NCBI GenBank assembly: GCA_018287875.1
Contig: JAGVVL010000025.1
Coordinates: 2,542,001 to 2,606,000 of the forward strand
Length of the DNA: 64,000 nt
From: Nigrospora sphaerica
Taxonomy: Eukaryota > Ascomycota > Sordariomycetes > Amphisphaeriales > Apiosporaceae
Reading direction: 5' to 3'
Both the position numbers and the translations under genes were made by a program. Positions 46,322 to 57,341 of this stretch are shown in pieces; position 1 is the first letter of the stretch, and each line of letters begins with the position of its first letter. The notes beneath the pieces are model-generated. The model did no database searches. It was given only the letters and a program-made list of their open reading frames with translations, and had not been told where the DNA came from.

Positions 46322-49300
46322 ATGCCACCGAGAGCGACACGCTCAACGCGGGCCGCCTCGGGCAGGACCCGCGGCTCGGCCGCGCTGGACCTTCCCGAGG
46401 AGAAGCCCGACAACGCATTGCGCCACCAGGTGTGCGCCGTCTTCAAAGACGCCCAGCGGACCACGGCGTCCCACCGCAAGCTCGTCGTCAACCTGCGGAA
46501 GATCCACGAGGCTTGCTGCTACGAGCCGACCCGGCCGCCCAAGTCTGGGAAGACCGGCCCCAACGATACCCAAGATTTCGACGAGTCCGACTTCAACGAC
46601 GAGTTCACGCGTTGCGTTCTGCGCGTCATGCCGGTCAAGAAGAGCGAGACGGTCGGCGAGAAGACGATTCGCTTCATTGGCCTCTTCCTGCGCCATGCCA
46701 ATGACAAGGACAACGAGCTTCTCGGCGAGGCCGACCCCGACGCAAGCACCATGCCTGAGACCCCCAGTACGCGCCTGACCACACAGGTCATGGAGGCCGT
46801 CCTGCCTCTCCTGGCCTCCAAGGACAAGTTCGTCCGATACCGGGCCACACAGCTGATATCACACTTCCTGAACTCCTTGGACGCCATCGACGACGATCTC
46901 TTCCAGAACCTGCGCCTCGGCCTGCTGAAGCGCATCCGTGACAAGGAGGCCATGGTGCGGGCTCAGGCCGTGCTTGGGCTTGGAAGATTAGCCGGCAACC
47001 AAATTGAAGCCATGGCTAACTCCGACGACAGCGACGACGCCGAGACTGGCTTGTTAGAGAAGCTGCTCGAAGTCCTCCAGAACGACCCCAGCGCCGACGT
47101 AAGGCGTTCACTCCTGGTCAACCTGCCCATTCTCCCGAACACTCTGCCCTACTTGTTGGAACGGGCCCGCGATCAGGACCCTCAAACGCGCCGGGCAGTT
47201 TACTCAAAGCTTTTGCCCGCTCTGGGCGACTTTCGCCATCTGTCCCTATCCATGCGTGAAAAGCTCCTCCGCTGGGGCCTGCGCGATCGTGATGAAAACG
47301 TGCGGAAGGCCGCCGGCCGTTTGTTCCGTGAGCGTTGGATCGAGGACTGCGCCAATGCCAGTCGTCCCCAGGGCGACAAGCCCGCGGAGGCCGCGGCGCC
47401 CAGCTTAGAGGGACTGCTGGAGCTGTTGGAGCGCATCGATATTGTCAACTCGGGCGTCGAAAACGGAGTAGCGCTCGAGGCTATGAAGGGATTCTGGGAG
47501 GGCCGTCCGGACTACCGAGAGGCCGTCACCTTCGACGACAGCTTCTGGGAGACGCTAACTGCCGAGTCCGTCTTTATGGCGCGCAGCTTCAACGACTTCT
47601 GTCGGTCCGAAGGCAACCGCAAGTACGAGTCCCTGGTTGAGGAGAAGCTGCCCGAGGTGACCAAGCTTGCCTTCTTTCTTGAGCGCTACCTCAATGTTCT
47701 CATCGAAGCCATCCGGAGAGTCAACAACCAGGAGGTGGCCGAGGACGAAGAGGAAGAGGAAGAGGACACGATTGAGCAGGAATTTATTGTTGAGCAGCTC
47801 CTCCACATCATCTTGACGCTGGACTATTCGGACGAAGTTGGTCGGCGGAAGATGTTCGCCTTGCTGCGGCAGAGTCTGTCGATCCCGGAGCTGCCTGACG
47901 AGGTAACCAAGCTTGTCATCATCGCACTCCGCGATATTTGTGCGCCAGACGCAGCCGGCGAGAAGGAGTTCTGCAGTGTCGTTCTGGAGGCTGTGGCTGA
48001 TGTGCACGATACTATCGTCGATGATCAGCTCCCCGAAAACGACGACGAAAGCTTCCACTCGGCGCGCTCCGAGGTAAGCGATGACGAAATGGAAACCAGG
48101 GACGGGAAGCGCAAAAAGGGACCGGAGCTGAGCGAGGAGGAGGCAAGAGAGAAGGCCATCAAGGAGATCATGATCAACATGAAGTGCCTGCACATTGTGC
48201 AGAGCATGCTGTCCAATGTCGAGGGCACCCTGCAGGAGAACGACCACCTCGTGTCGATGCTTAACAACCTCGTCGTTCCGGCGGTTCGAAGCCACGAGGC
48301 GCCTGTGAGGGAGCGCGGTCTCGTCTGCCTCGGCCTGTGTGCTCTTCTTGACCGGCCCCTGGCCGAGGAGAACCTTTCTCTCTTTGTGCACTTCTTCAAC
48401 AAGGGCCACTCTGCGCTGCAGATTACTGCGCTGCAGATTCTTACCGACATCCTCAATGTCCACGGTGCACAACTCCTTACAGCGAACCCGACGGTACTCA
48501 AAGTCTATGTCAAAGCCATGCGGTCGGGCTCTAAGAACCCCGAGGTTCAGGGCGCGGCTACTGTGGCCATTTCCAAGCTCCTCCTGGGCCGCGTTGTTAC
48601 GGACCACGACACGGCGGCAGAGCTGCTCCGGACTCTCATCGTTGCCTATTTCGATCCCGCCACTTCGGGAAACCAAAGTGTACGGCAAGCTCTGAACTAC
48701 TTCTTGCCGGTGTTTTGCTACTCGCGGCCGGAAAACCAAGAGCTTATGCAATCTATCGCCCTCGATGCTCTCCATTCTCTTTATTTGGTGCGAGAGAGTC
48801 TCGACGATGACGACGAAGACGTGGACGCCGAGATGACGAGTCTCAACACGATTGCGGCCTGCTTGGTAGACTGGACCGATCCCCGCAAATGCTACCAGCC
48901 GGGCTACGCCATGGATGCGGAGAAGAAGAACGTGAACGGGGACGTCCACCTTGATTTTGCCAAGGACATTCTGGACAGGCTGGACGGCAATTTAAGCAGT
49001 AAGTGCCAGCACGCAAGAACGACGACATGGAGTGGGGCTAACTCAAACCACAGAAGAGGAAAAGAAGGTCATTGCGCCGCTGCTGGGGAAACTGTACATC
49101 TCGCCAACGTCCTCGGAAGAAAGACTGCGGGAGCTGTACGCCGAGGTGTCCACCGCAGTCGAAGATGGTCTCGTCTCGGATGCGACGGGCAAGAACGCCC
49201 TGTACAAGATACACGTCAGCTTGGGCAAGATTGTGAACCAGCTGAATGAACAGGAAAAGCCCAACGTCCGGGGCGCAAGCCGCAGTGAAAGTGTCTCGGC

Positions 49301-49472
49301 GGCAGGCGACGATCAATCAGTTGTGGATGACGACGGCGGCGATGTTGCGACGGCTCCGGCGGCCGTGAAGGAGGAAGACGATTCGGATGAAGGAATGGCA
49401 AGCGATGCCTCGACTGTGAAGCCTCGCGAAGAAGAGTCAGTCGCAGACGAAATGGATGAGGATGAAGACTGA
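46322..49472 (+). CDS. YCG1: Condensin complex subunit 3 (CAP-G/Ycg1)
   Basis: HEAT-repeat subunit of condensin, which with Brn1 binds DNA during mitotic chromosome compaction. Two exons, 46322-48998 and 49054-49472, give 1031 aa (yeast Ycg1 1035). The 55-bp intron has GTAAGT, a GGCTAAC branch and CAG, and joins at a split Lys codon. N-terminal residues are basic (RATRSTRAASGRTRG). Family blocks include VGEKTIRFIGLFL, DKFVRYRATQLISHFLNSL and IRDKEAMVRAQAVLGLGRLAG. An acidic insertion (EDEEEEEED) lies at about residues 480-490. The conserved Cnd3 C-terminal region (MKCLHIVQSML, APVRERGLVCLGLCALLD) follows. The tail of about 70 residues is acidic and disordered, with Ser-rich sites. It is divergent with NOP4. 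Confidence 0.93.
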
Positions 49473-49859
49473 GGTCAGCGCTTTGATGATTATGTCTGTT
49501 TGAAGATGTTACGACCATGGAATCTCGGCGTTGTCTCTGGGTCTGAGTTTGGGGCCGCCTGGGTTGGGTCGGAACGCTACTCTTTCTGTTGGGAACACAT
49601 CGAAGAAGTGCTCGCATCCTGGGGCCTGATAGGCGAATGCGGAATCTCGAACATGCATTGCTCTCGCCCTTTCACTTGCCCACGTGTTCTCAGCGCTTAC
49701 GAAGGCGTCCCTGGTGCGGAAATCAGAGCCCATCGAACCCTTCGTCTTGAATAGTGTCCTGGGCCTCGCTGTCGAATGTCTTGCAAGCCCCAGTACCAGC
49801 TTGCCGATGGCTGCCCGGTAAGACTGGGCCAGGGTAACAGACGATGTTCTGCCGCCGCG

Positions 49860-50380
49860 AACCGCCGGCATCGCCAACGGCGGCCGCGATTGCTTCGAAG
49901 TCGTCCAAGTGATCGCCTGTTGGGGCGGCGAAGCTCTCTTTCAGCTTTGAGGCGACACGACATCCATTCGGGTGGGCGTATTCGACATATGGCCCAGCAC
50001 GTACGACTCGTGCGATGGCGGCGACGGGTGTTTCTACCAGAAGCGATTGGGGACTGTGTGGGCTTAGTGAGCGATGAGGTCATTGGCTTGCTGACTCACT
50101 CGAGTTTACTTCCTTCTTTCGTTTTGCGTACTAACACTAATAGCACTATCTCGACCGATCCTTGTATGATGCGACAAAGGCGGGACCCTTTGCGGCAAGC
50201 TCTGCAGTGGCAAACTCCCTACGTGCTGTTGGCTGTTCCATCCTCACTACCTTTTGCAACACGTACTGCGTACCAGACCGCCATCAATTGGCCCCCCCGT
50301 TTGATCACACCTGGAGTTTCCGTTGGGAAAAAAGCGCAAGCAAGTCGGCGCTGGCTCATGTCTTCTCCGGCCCCGCCTGA
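49860..50380 (+). pseudogene. Doubtful degenerate secreted-type locus
   Basis: Not recognised. On the + strand one frame reads ANGGRDCFEVVQVIACW, a TGA at about 49956-49958, then VGVFDIWPSTYDSCDGGDG and a stop at about 50068. After an intron-like stretch (TACTAAC branch near 50132, TAG acceptor at 50141-50143) a frame reads YDATKAGPFAASSAVANS to a TGA at 50380. GC at third codon positions clearly exceeds first positions in the middle segment, which favours + strand coding, but the TGA interrupts it. On the minus strand a frame of about 110 codons (50056-49723) is also open in register, so strand is not certain. If + strand is right, this is a broken gene whose 3' end overlaps the next gene's start; a frameshift could have split one larger gene. 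Confidence 0.3.
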
Positions 50381-50864
50381 CGACGTCATCTTGGCCATCG
50401 AAGCCTGGCTATCAGAGAACCATGAGAAAATCGTCAGCTTCTGGATTGGGGCCCGGTGGGAGCCTTGGGCACGCTATGAGCTGTACATGGCGCTGGAAAA
50501 GGCACTGGGGAGCTCATACATCATCTTCCACGGCGTCGAGGTCTGGAAGGAAAGTGGCGAACAGGCCGACTTGGTGCTCGAGCCGCGCGGCGACTCGCTG
50601 CCCGTGATGGTGCAGCTTCGGTGCGAGACGGTGAGCGAGAACGAGGGGAGCTACGAGCGGTTCCGCGACCACATGGATGCCGACATGACGAGAATCCGCG
50701 GCGCCCGCGTCGAGAACGACTTTGCCGGCGGCAAAGTGCTGCTCGTGGGCTTCAGCGGCGAGCCGTCGGCCCAGGACAGCGCGTTCAGGACTGCGTCCCG
50801 GCCACGGCACTTTCGCTTCGGAGAGGTATACACTTGGGTTATGCAGCATAATGCCAATACCTGA
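50358..50864 (+). CDS. Hypothetical protein, 168 aa
   Basis: Single exon from MSSPAPPDD at 50358. The sequence has a believable globular composition: an N-terminal helix pair (VILAIEAWLSENHEKIVSFW), a WEPWARYELYMALEKAL block, a segment with alternating hydrophobics (DLVLEPRGDSLPVMVQLRCE), and KVLLVGFSGEP near the C-terminus. The D-x-V followed by V-x-L-x-C-E arrangement is loosely nuclease-like (D...E-x-K type), but the Lys is missing, so I do not assign function. No signal peptide is seen. Its start overlaps, in another frame, the end of the degenerate locus upstream; it may be the C-terminal part of one ancestral gene. Confidence 0.5.
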   Translation: MSSPAPPDDVILAIEAWLSENHEKIVSFWIGARWEPWARYELYMALEKALGSSYIIFHGVEVWKESGEQADLVLEPRGDSLPVMVQLRCETVSENEGSYERFRDHMDADMTRIRGARVENDFAGGKVLLVGFSGEPSAQDSAFRTASRPRHFRFGEVYTWVMQHNANT

Positions 50865-52597
50865 TGGTGACGGCGATACGTTGGTCGCCACCTCACAGTC
50901 ATATTCATGTTACACTCAGTAATGAAGGGCTCGAGTTAGGGAGGCCATCTGGCTTGCACATGCAAAAGCACAAGTCCGACGCACGCAACTCATGCAGACT
51001 CCCCCACCTTGGCCAGCGGTCTGGCTGAATAGTGGACTTTGCCCTTTCCGCTCCTCCTCCCAGAACCATTTGTGGCGGTCCTCTCCGCAAACCGGCCGCC
51101 TAAGTACCACTTTGAGACCCCTGCTACGAAAAGATTGTCATTCTCAGTAGCCGATTGTCGGGTGCGCAACTAAACCACGTACCTCACTCTCCTCATAGCG
51201 CTTGCCCCTTTCGCTCGCAGCCTTGGGGACGACTAGCCCAGCTACCGCTGTGGCGCCCAGGGAGCATGGCAATAGCGGCGATGGCCTTCATCTTGTGATG
51301 GAAATGGAGGCGGTCTCGATATTATTCGAAGCTGGGAACGGACGGACGGATCTGGGGTGGCGAAAAACGAAATCACAAATCTTGGTGAAACAGAGATGCG
51401 GTGATACTCAATTATACCGGAAGAGTCCGCGCCGCGCGGTGCCGTGATGTACAACATATACTGTAGCATCGCCCCGCACTACGTGGTGCCGGTACGGTGC
51501 TGTGCATGACGAAGCAGAGGATACTTCCCTTGATCCATATCTCCGGGCGCTACATCTCGGCATCGTGGCCGAAAAGTGCTTTGTAGCGGTTCATCAAGTA
51601 TGGGTTAACCCCCATGGGAGATTCCACTGACCTTGTCGAAGCCAGCCTTCGCTGGATGTACAGTGGATATCGCTTTGGGTTGCCGATGGAGACCACTTTG
51701 GGGCCGGTTCACACCAAATCCCCGTAGGTCTCGCGATGCCGTTGGAGGATCAAATGGGACTTTGCAGTCATTGCCCACTACGCTGGACCTCTACCAAAAC
51801 TTCGCAGCCGCCTCCTTCCTGGGGAAAACTGGCGCGTCCCGGGCCTTCTATGCCCAGAGGGTGTCACTTCCGGTGCGCGGCAGTTCGACGAGGCGCAGTG
51901 GCGTTTAACCGGGCGTGGCGGCCTCGAAGGGGGTGTCCGGGTAACAAACAGAGCTATCCTCACTCGGATCTCGCGAACACGAGAACCAAAGCAATGCCTG
52001 GGCCTTCTGTAAACCGACGCCGGCGAGCTTCCGTTGTATACGCCGCTGACTACCGACTTGCCGACAAACCACGACTCTCCAGGGTCCGCAGCGGCTTACT
52101 TGCCGGCCCGGTGTCGCCGATACCGCATCGAACCGCCATCTCCTGTCCCACTTCTGGTTCTGGATTGGCTTGGACACGCTGGCCGACAGCCTCTTGTCCT
52201 TCTGCCTGAACTCCCTCTGCATGTACAGGGGGGCGGAAAATGGCCCATCTGGGCCGAGAGAGGGCAAGCAAATGCAACGGTACAATGCAGGGCCAATTTC
52301 TAATCCCTGTCTGCATCGCGACTAGGCCACTCATGGGCTCGTTTACTACAGTCACGATGCATCACTAGTGCTTTCTTCATGGTCCTCGTCTTTTTGATTA
52401 CAGGAATCTTACATGACGATAGCAATAGCGGTCCGCCGTGCCTGCAGTCATCACTCCGCTTCTACGTTTTTCGAGTTGGGTATAGGAAAATGGTAGCCTC
52501 GGCTTCGTTCTCTCTTCACGGCTTTCTCTCGAACTCTCCCCTTGCAAGCTCCCCTCTCATCATCACAGCCCCTTAGTTGGCTGCCATCGTCGCCGCC
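50865..52597. other. Intergenic spacer, about 1.7 kb
   Basis: No gene recognised; base composition is more even than in the housekeeping block. The final 60 bases are the C/T-rich leader of the tyrosinase gene. Confidence 0.55.
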
Positions 52598-53878
52598 ATG
52601 CTTCTCTCGTCCCTCTTCCTGGGGCTTGTTTCCAATTCTCTGCTCTCCGCTTGTGTTGCTGCTCCCAACGCAGATTCCAAACCCGTCAGCATCACCCGCC
52701 TCGGCACTTTTCTGCCTTCGACCGTTCCAGCATGCAGGAACCCGCCAAAGAGGCTGGAGTGGCGGCAGATGACGAAGCAGCAACAGGCGTCTTACATAGC
52801 GTCCGTCTTGTGTTTAGCGAATCGGGAGGCCAAGTCGGGTATTCCGGGGACCATCAACCGCTTCGACGACCACCAGGCCGTTCATACCATCCAGACCCCT
52901 AGTATTCACTGGGTGGTACGTGTTCTTACCCCCTCACCGAGCCTCGCGCCGCTGTGTCCCATGGTCCCCTATGCTCACGGGTGCAGGGACACTTCATTCT
53001 CTGGCACCGCTACTTCGTTGCCACTTATGAGAAAGCGCTAAGGGATGAATGCGGTTACCAAGGTGGCCAGCCGTGAGACGGCCCCTTTCCTCCAGACCGA
53101 CAGATTTGCCAGTCGTAACTGACGGGAAATGCCTCTTAGGTACTGGGATTGGTCCAAGGATGCCCGTGCCGAGGATCCGCACTCCCCAGCAGCATTCCCT
53201 ACCGCCGTCTTCGGTCCCGGGCGCAATTCGTTCGGTGGCAACGGCGACAAGGTCGTGCCCACACCGGCACAGAACCCGTTCAACCTCACGGGCGGCACGG
53301 GTGGCGGCTGCGTCCGCGACGGGGCCTTCACGCCCGACCGTTTCCGCGTCAACTTGGGGCCCGACGCCGGCTGCCTGCGGCGCGACTTCGTCCCGTGGAT
53401 CCTGAACTCGTTCGCCGACCGGGCTGTCGTGCGCGAGGTGCTGGACCAGCCCGACTATACCGCCTTCGCCCGCGCCATCGAGAGGATTCCGTCCTTCGAC
53501 ATGCCCAACATCCACGCGAGCGGCCATTTCGGAGTCGGAGGCGTGCTGGGCACCATGGGAAACGCCGAAAACAGCCCCGGCGGTACGTGATTGAGCTTAC
53601 CCCTCCTCCCGCTCCATTGCGACTAATACCGCTTGATATGTGGATTAGACCCCCTATTTTACCTCCATCACGGTAACCTCGACCACGTCTTTTGGCAATG
53701 GCAGCAGAAAGACTTGCCTACCCGGCTGAACCAGGTGGGCGGTCCCGTGGTTCCATTCGACTACAGCGGCCCCAACGTGACTGTGGACTTTAAGATCAAC
53801 ATGGGTCAGCTGGCAGGCGACGCCACCTTGAAGCAGTTGTTGGACACGGAAGGTGGTGTGCTCTGCTATACTTACTGA
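52598..53878 (+). CDS. Secreted tyrosinase-family copper oxidase
   Basis: Type 3 binuclear copper enzyme, expected to oxidise phenols to quinones outside the cell. Four exons, 52598-52915, 52987-53072, 53140-53582 and 53649-53878, give 358 aa; all joins keep frame. Residues 1-22 form a signal peptide. The CuA ligands are H96, H104 and H113 (AVHTIQTPSIHWVGHF, then LWHRYF), followed by ECGYQGGQPYWDWS. The CuB ligands are H260 and H264 (IHASGHFGVGG) and H289 or H290 (DPLFYLHHGNLDHVFW). All six are present, so it should be active. The protein ends at CYTY just past the core, the usual end of short fungal tyrosinases, without the long C-terminal lid of mushroom enzymes. No biosynthetic partner lies beside it. 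Confidence 0.88.
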
Positions 53879-54586
53879 CCCGTGGTATTGGTACGTGAAG
53901 TCCCAAGGCGGACCACGTGATATTGTGTGTGTGTGTTTTATTGTTTTTTTTGTATTGTTTTTTTTTGTTTAACGTCGGCGTAGAACCGCTGGTACCATGG
54001 TTTATCTACTTATCTCCCAGGGGATATGTGACGTGGCTAGCTTATAGAAGCCACCCCGTGCCTTATTGGCTCATCATGTCTCTGACCTTCTGACTCGACA
54101 TCCAGCCTTCCAGCCTCTTCTCTCATCTCGTGTTCTCTGCCCCTAGTGTTGAACTGGGGCCCGTCGTAGTTAGATGCTAGCCTTTTGGAGGCATCCTAAC
54201 TCTTGTGTATTCCGGAGCCGTATATGGCTGCGCTAGGTTGCGCTGGTTTCGTTTGCCTGGTGGCTGTTGTTGGTGTTGTTTTTGTAGTTTTCTATCCCCG
54301 CTTTCTGTCTGCACGCCTCCTCTACTGAGCCTCGCTAGGCACCCCTCTTCTAGCGAAGCGAAGAGCCCTCTTATGTCCCCGCCTGTGGCTTGTTTCTTCC
54401 CCCTGCTCCCCTCTTATGCTTGTCCTATTCAGTCCTGGGGGCCTATGCCAGGGGCATAACCACCTCTAGGTCTGATTATTCGTCGCCTGGATCTGGTGTA
54501 GCTGGGCGTCGCCGGTCGCGACAGCACCACGCCTGCTCCCGGAAAGGCGGGCTGAAGTCGAAGTATCTCGTTCTCTCGACGAACTT
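53879..54586. other. Spacer at the start of the repeat-rich region
   Basis: Contains a GT and T-rich stretch (53926-53970). The part from about 54200 may be the 3' UTR of the LINE that lies on the minus strand next to it. No gene seen. Confidence 0.5.
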
Positions 54587-55745
54587 TTAGAACTCTGCGG
54601 GGTTCCGTATCAGCCATCCCCAGTATGCTGTTCGGTCTGCCGAGCCGATTAGCTTAAGCCGATGGAACCTCATCGGCCAGCTGTCCTCCCCCCACTCCGT
54701 GCCGTCCGGTCGTGCCTTCGGCTTCGGTGACCGTGGCCACTTATCTTTCGTCTGCCTCGAGTGCCAGCAGTGTATAAGGTGTTCTGGTCCTGTCTCGCGG
54801 CGTCCGTGGGCTAGGGTCATGCAGGCGCAGTGTACTTCGGTATCCCAGTGGCTGTAGCGGTTATGGTACCAGATGTAGTCTCCATATGCCGTGACTGTGT
54901 TTAGGTACCAGCTGAGTATTTTTCTTGGGAGTTTCAGCGCCGGGGGGTATTTGCCTAGTCGGTAGCTGATGCCTGCGGTTTCTAGGCCCGAGGGAGCGTT
55001 GGTGGTTGGGGCCTTCCACTATCGTACGGCTACTTCCTGGAGCTTCATCCGCGAGATACCTTTCAGACCTGCGGCCGTTCGTTCTTTATACTTGTCTAGT
55101 GGTCCTTCTGCTACGCCCTTGTTTGCTAGGGCGTCGGCTGCCTCGTTTCCGGCGATACCCGTGTGTCCGGGGCTCCATCGGAGCGAGATGTCGTACGTTT
55201 CCATAAGCTAGTGGATTTCGATAAACGAGGCTTGTGACGTTGTCGGGGCGTCCTTCTAGGCGCTCTATATCGCCGCCGTGTTATCCGCACAGAGCGTGAT
55301 CGAGGCTTCCGGGTATAGCTCCACTGCCTTCTGTAGGCCCCGAAGCGCACCTAGGGCCTCCGCGTCGAATATAACGCCGCAGCGGTTCATGGACGCCTTC
55401 CCTTCCGCCGTCTTTTCCTGTCCCTTGTTGATGCGTAAAAGGTAGGGGACCTGCCAGTTGACAGATCCTGTTCTTAATAACCTATGTATGTCCACGGTAT
55501 CCAGTTTAGCAGACTAGGTTATTGTCCCCCCCCGTGGTGGCACGCATCACTTGTAGATGATAAAGCCGTAGCCTAGGCCTTCTTTCGACTGGGACCCGTC
55601 TGAAAAGACGGCGATGTCCTATGCTGGCCAGTTGGCAAACCAGATCTCGAACTGTTTCGCCGCCTCTTCTTTAGGTACACCGTTCGTCGGCGATTCCCTT
55701 AATCCTGTCCTGTACCTTAGCGCGTATAGGACCGTCCTTGGTATT
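54587..55745 (-). mobile_element. LINE fragment A: RNase H and C-terminal part, decayed
   Basis: Remnant of a non-LTR (Tad-like) retrotransposon read right to left. Ordered matches are: FSDGSQSKEGLGYGF (first RNase H acid, about 55595), IFDAEALGALRGL and LCADNTAAI (about 55265-55370), WSPGHTGIAGNEAADALA (about 55120-55180), then a tail with a Cys/His cluster (CACMTL...EHLIHCW) to a stop at 54587. Frames are broken by several stops and shifts (for example at about 55208 and 55260), so it is dead. The endonuclease and reverse transcriptase are absent: the fragment is cut at about 55745, where the gypsy fragment begins. Confidence 0.82.
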
Positions 55746-56985
55746 GGAACGAAGATGGATCTCCCAGGTCCGAACCACCTACCAGGACAACATCAAAACA
55801 GTGACCTGGGAGAACATGGAGAACTGGCTCAAAAGAAGAGCAGGAGAAGGAGAAGACCGAAGCTACGACGCGACCTCGAAGTTACGTCGTATGTACCAAC
55901 GACCATGGGAGAAATTCGACAACTTCCTCAACCGATGGGAAGAAACGGAAATGGAAGTAGTGGACATCCTCCCAGAGAGCCTACAGGTAGCTCACCTGTT
56001 AGCAGCCATGACGGGAAGACTTCGAGACACCATTGCTCTCAAAGGGATCCCAAGGACCGGGGAAGAATTGATCCTCGAAGCTCAGAGGGTCGAAGTGCTG
56101 CTAGGACCCCGCGACCGGTCCGTGGACAGAGACAGCTTACAAACCTCTCAAAGAAACCACTATCAGACATTAGACCCACGGCAACCCAGCAGCGAAGCAG
56201 CCGCCAACCGGAAAGACGAGTGTCTCAAATGCGGAAAACCACACCATCCCACTTCGCGATGCCCGGACATCCAGTGTTACCAATGTAAAGAGACAGGACA
56301 CATCTCACCCTTCTGCCCAAAGCGCCGGACCCAAGGCACCGACAAGCCGCGAGCGAGCCGTGCATAATAGGGAGGCCCAGAGCCGAAGTGCCGACTTGAG
56401 ACCAATATTGAGGTCCAAGTTGATGGCCAATAGGTGACATTCAAAGCACTAATAGATTCCGGGGCCGACATCAACTTAATTAACAGGAAGAAGATAGCCC
56501 AAACAAAGACACGAGTCACCGGCAACCCAACGGCTATCGAAGGAGAGTTCGGAGGAAAGACAATCACCTTAGGCACCACCGAACTGGATACCATTATCAC
56601 CGACCCTTAAGGAACCAAAAGGAAACAACAACATACCTTTGAGGTAGCGGACACAGACACATGGGACATCATCCTAGGATTACCATGGCTTGAGAAAGCC
56701 AACCCGAAAATACTAAACTGGAAAACCAAGACATGGAGGCATAAGATCTGCAAGGATACCTTCGAACTATGCACGACTAGGAAGCAGGTTAGAAGGGCAC
56801 AACGAACCTCGAGACATGTCCTTACCCTCAGAAAGCAACCAACAAAACCCGAAATCCCAAAAGAATATGAGGACTACATCGATGTTTTCGACACAGAAAA
56901 AGCCCCAACCCTCCCTAATCCCCATGGGCTAGAACACACCATTGACCTAGAAGCAGGCAAGCAACCACCATGGGGACCTGATTGT
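55738..56985 (+). mobile_element. Ty3/gypsy fragment: gag and protease, decayed
   Basis: Remnant of an LTR retrotransposon. A 209-codon frame (55738-56367) has a gag capsid-like part (RPWEKFDNFLNRWEETEMEV) and two CCHC zinc knuckles (CLKCGKPHHPTSRC, CYQCKETGHISPFC). Then comes an aspartic protease with the active-site motif LIDSGADINLI (about 56445-56475) and the conserved LGLPWLEKANPKI. Stops interrupt it (TAG at about 56430, TAA at 56608-56610). The start of the reverse transcriptase linker (HTIDLEAGKQPPWG) ends abruptly at about 56985. No LTRs are seen at either end, so it is a truncated internal fragment. Confidence 0.85.
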
Positions 56986-57341
56986 GACGGCGCTGGCAAC
57001 TGTACACTGATGGAACAGGTGGTGGACACTGGCAGAAGGGAGGGCCTGTGCGTCTCAGGGTACTTAGATACCTTGAGACTGCCAGAGCCATCGTGTGTTT
57101 TCCTTCTTTTCTTCCTCACGTTGCTATCTTCAGTCAATCTACGATCAGTTGTCGACTTGTCCAACTGCGTGCCGTGACATTCGGTTCCTCATGTACTTTT
57201 GGTGAGGCGTGAGTACTCTCCAGCCTCCAAAGCTTAATACGTGCTCACTGATTGGTGTAATAAAGGTTTATCTAAAATGCGCAATTCCTGTGCCTATTGG
57301 GATATGCCGGGTGATCCCCGGTGGATCCCCAGCCAAGTGAT
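56986..57341. other. Unassigned stretch between retroelement fragments
   Basis: No recognisable coding content. A 14-base match (TGGACACTGGCAGA) with the dead trypsin gene is noted but looks like chance. Confidence 0.5.

Noticed and set aside
56986..57120. Possible second trypsin fragment (TGGACACTGGCAGA match to the dead trypsin gene)
   Set aside because: Only 14 bases match and translation shows no S1 motif or the expected Trp; likely chance.
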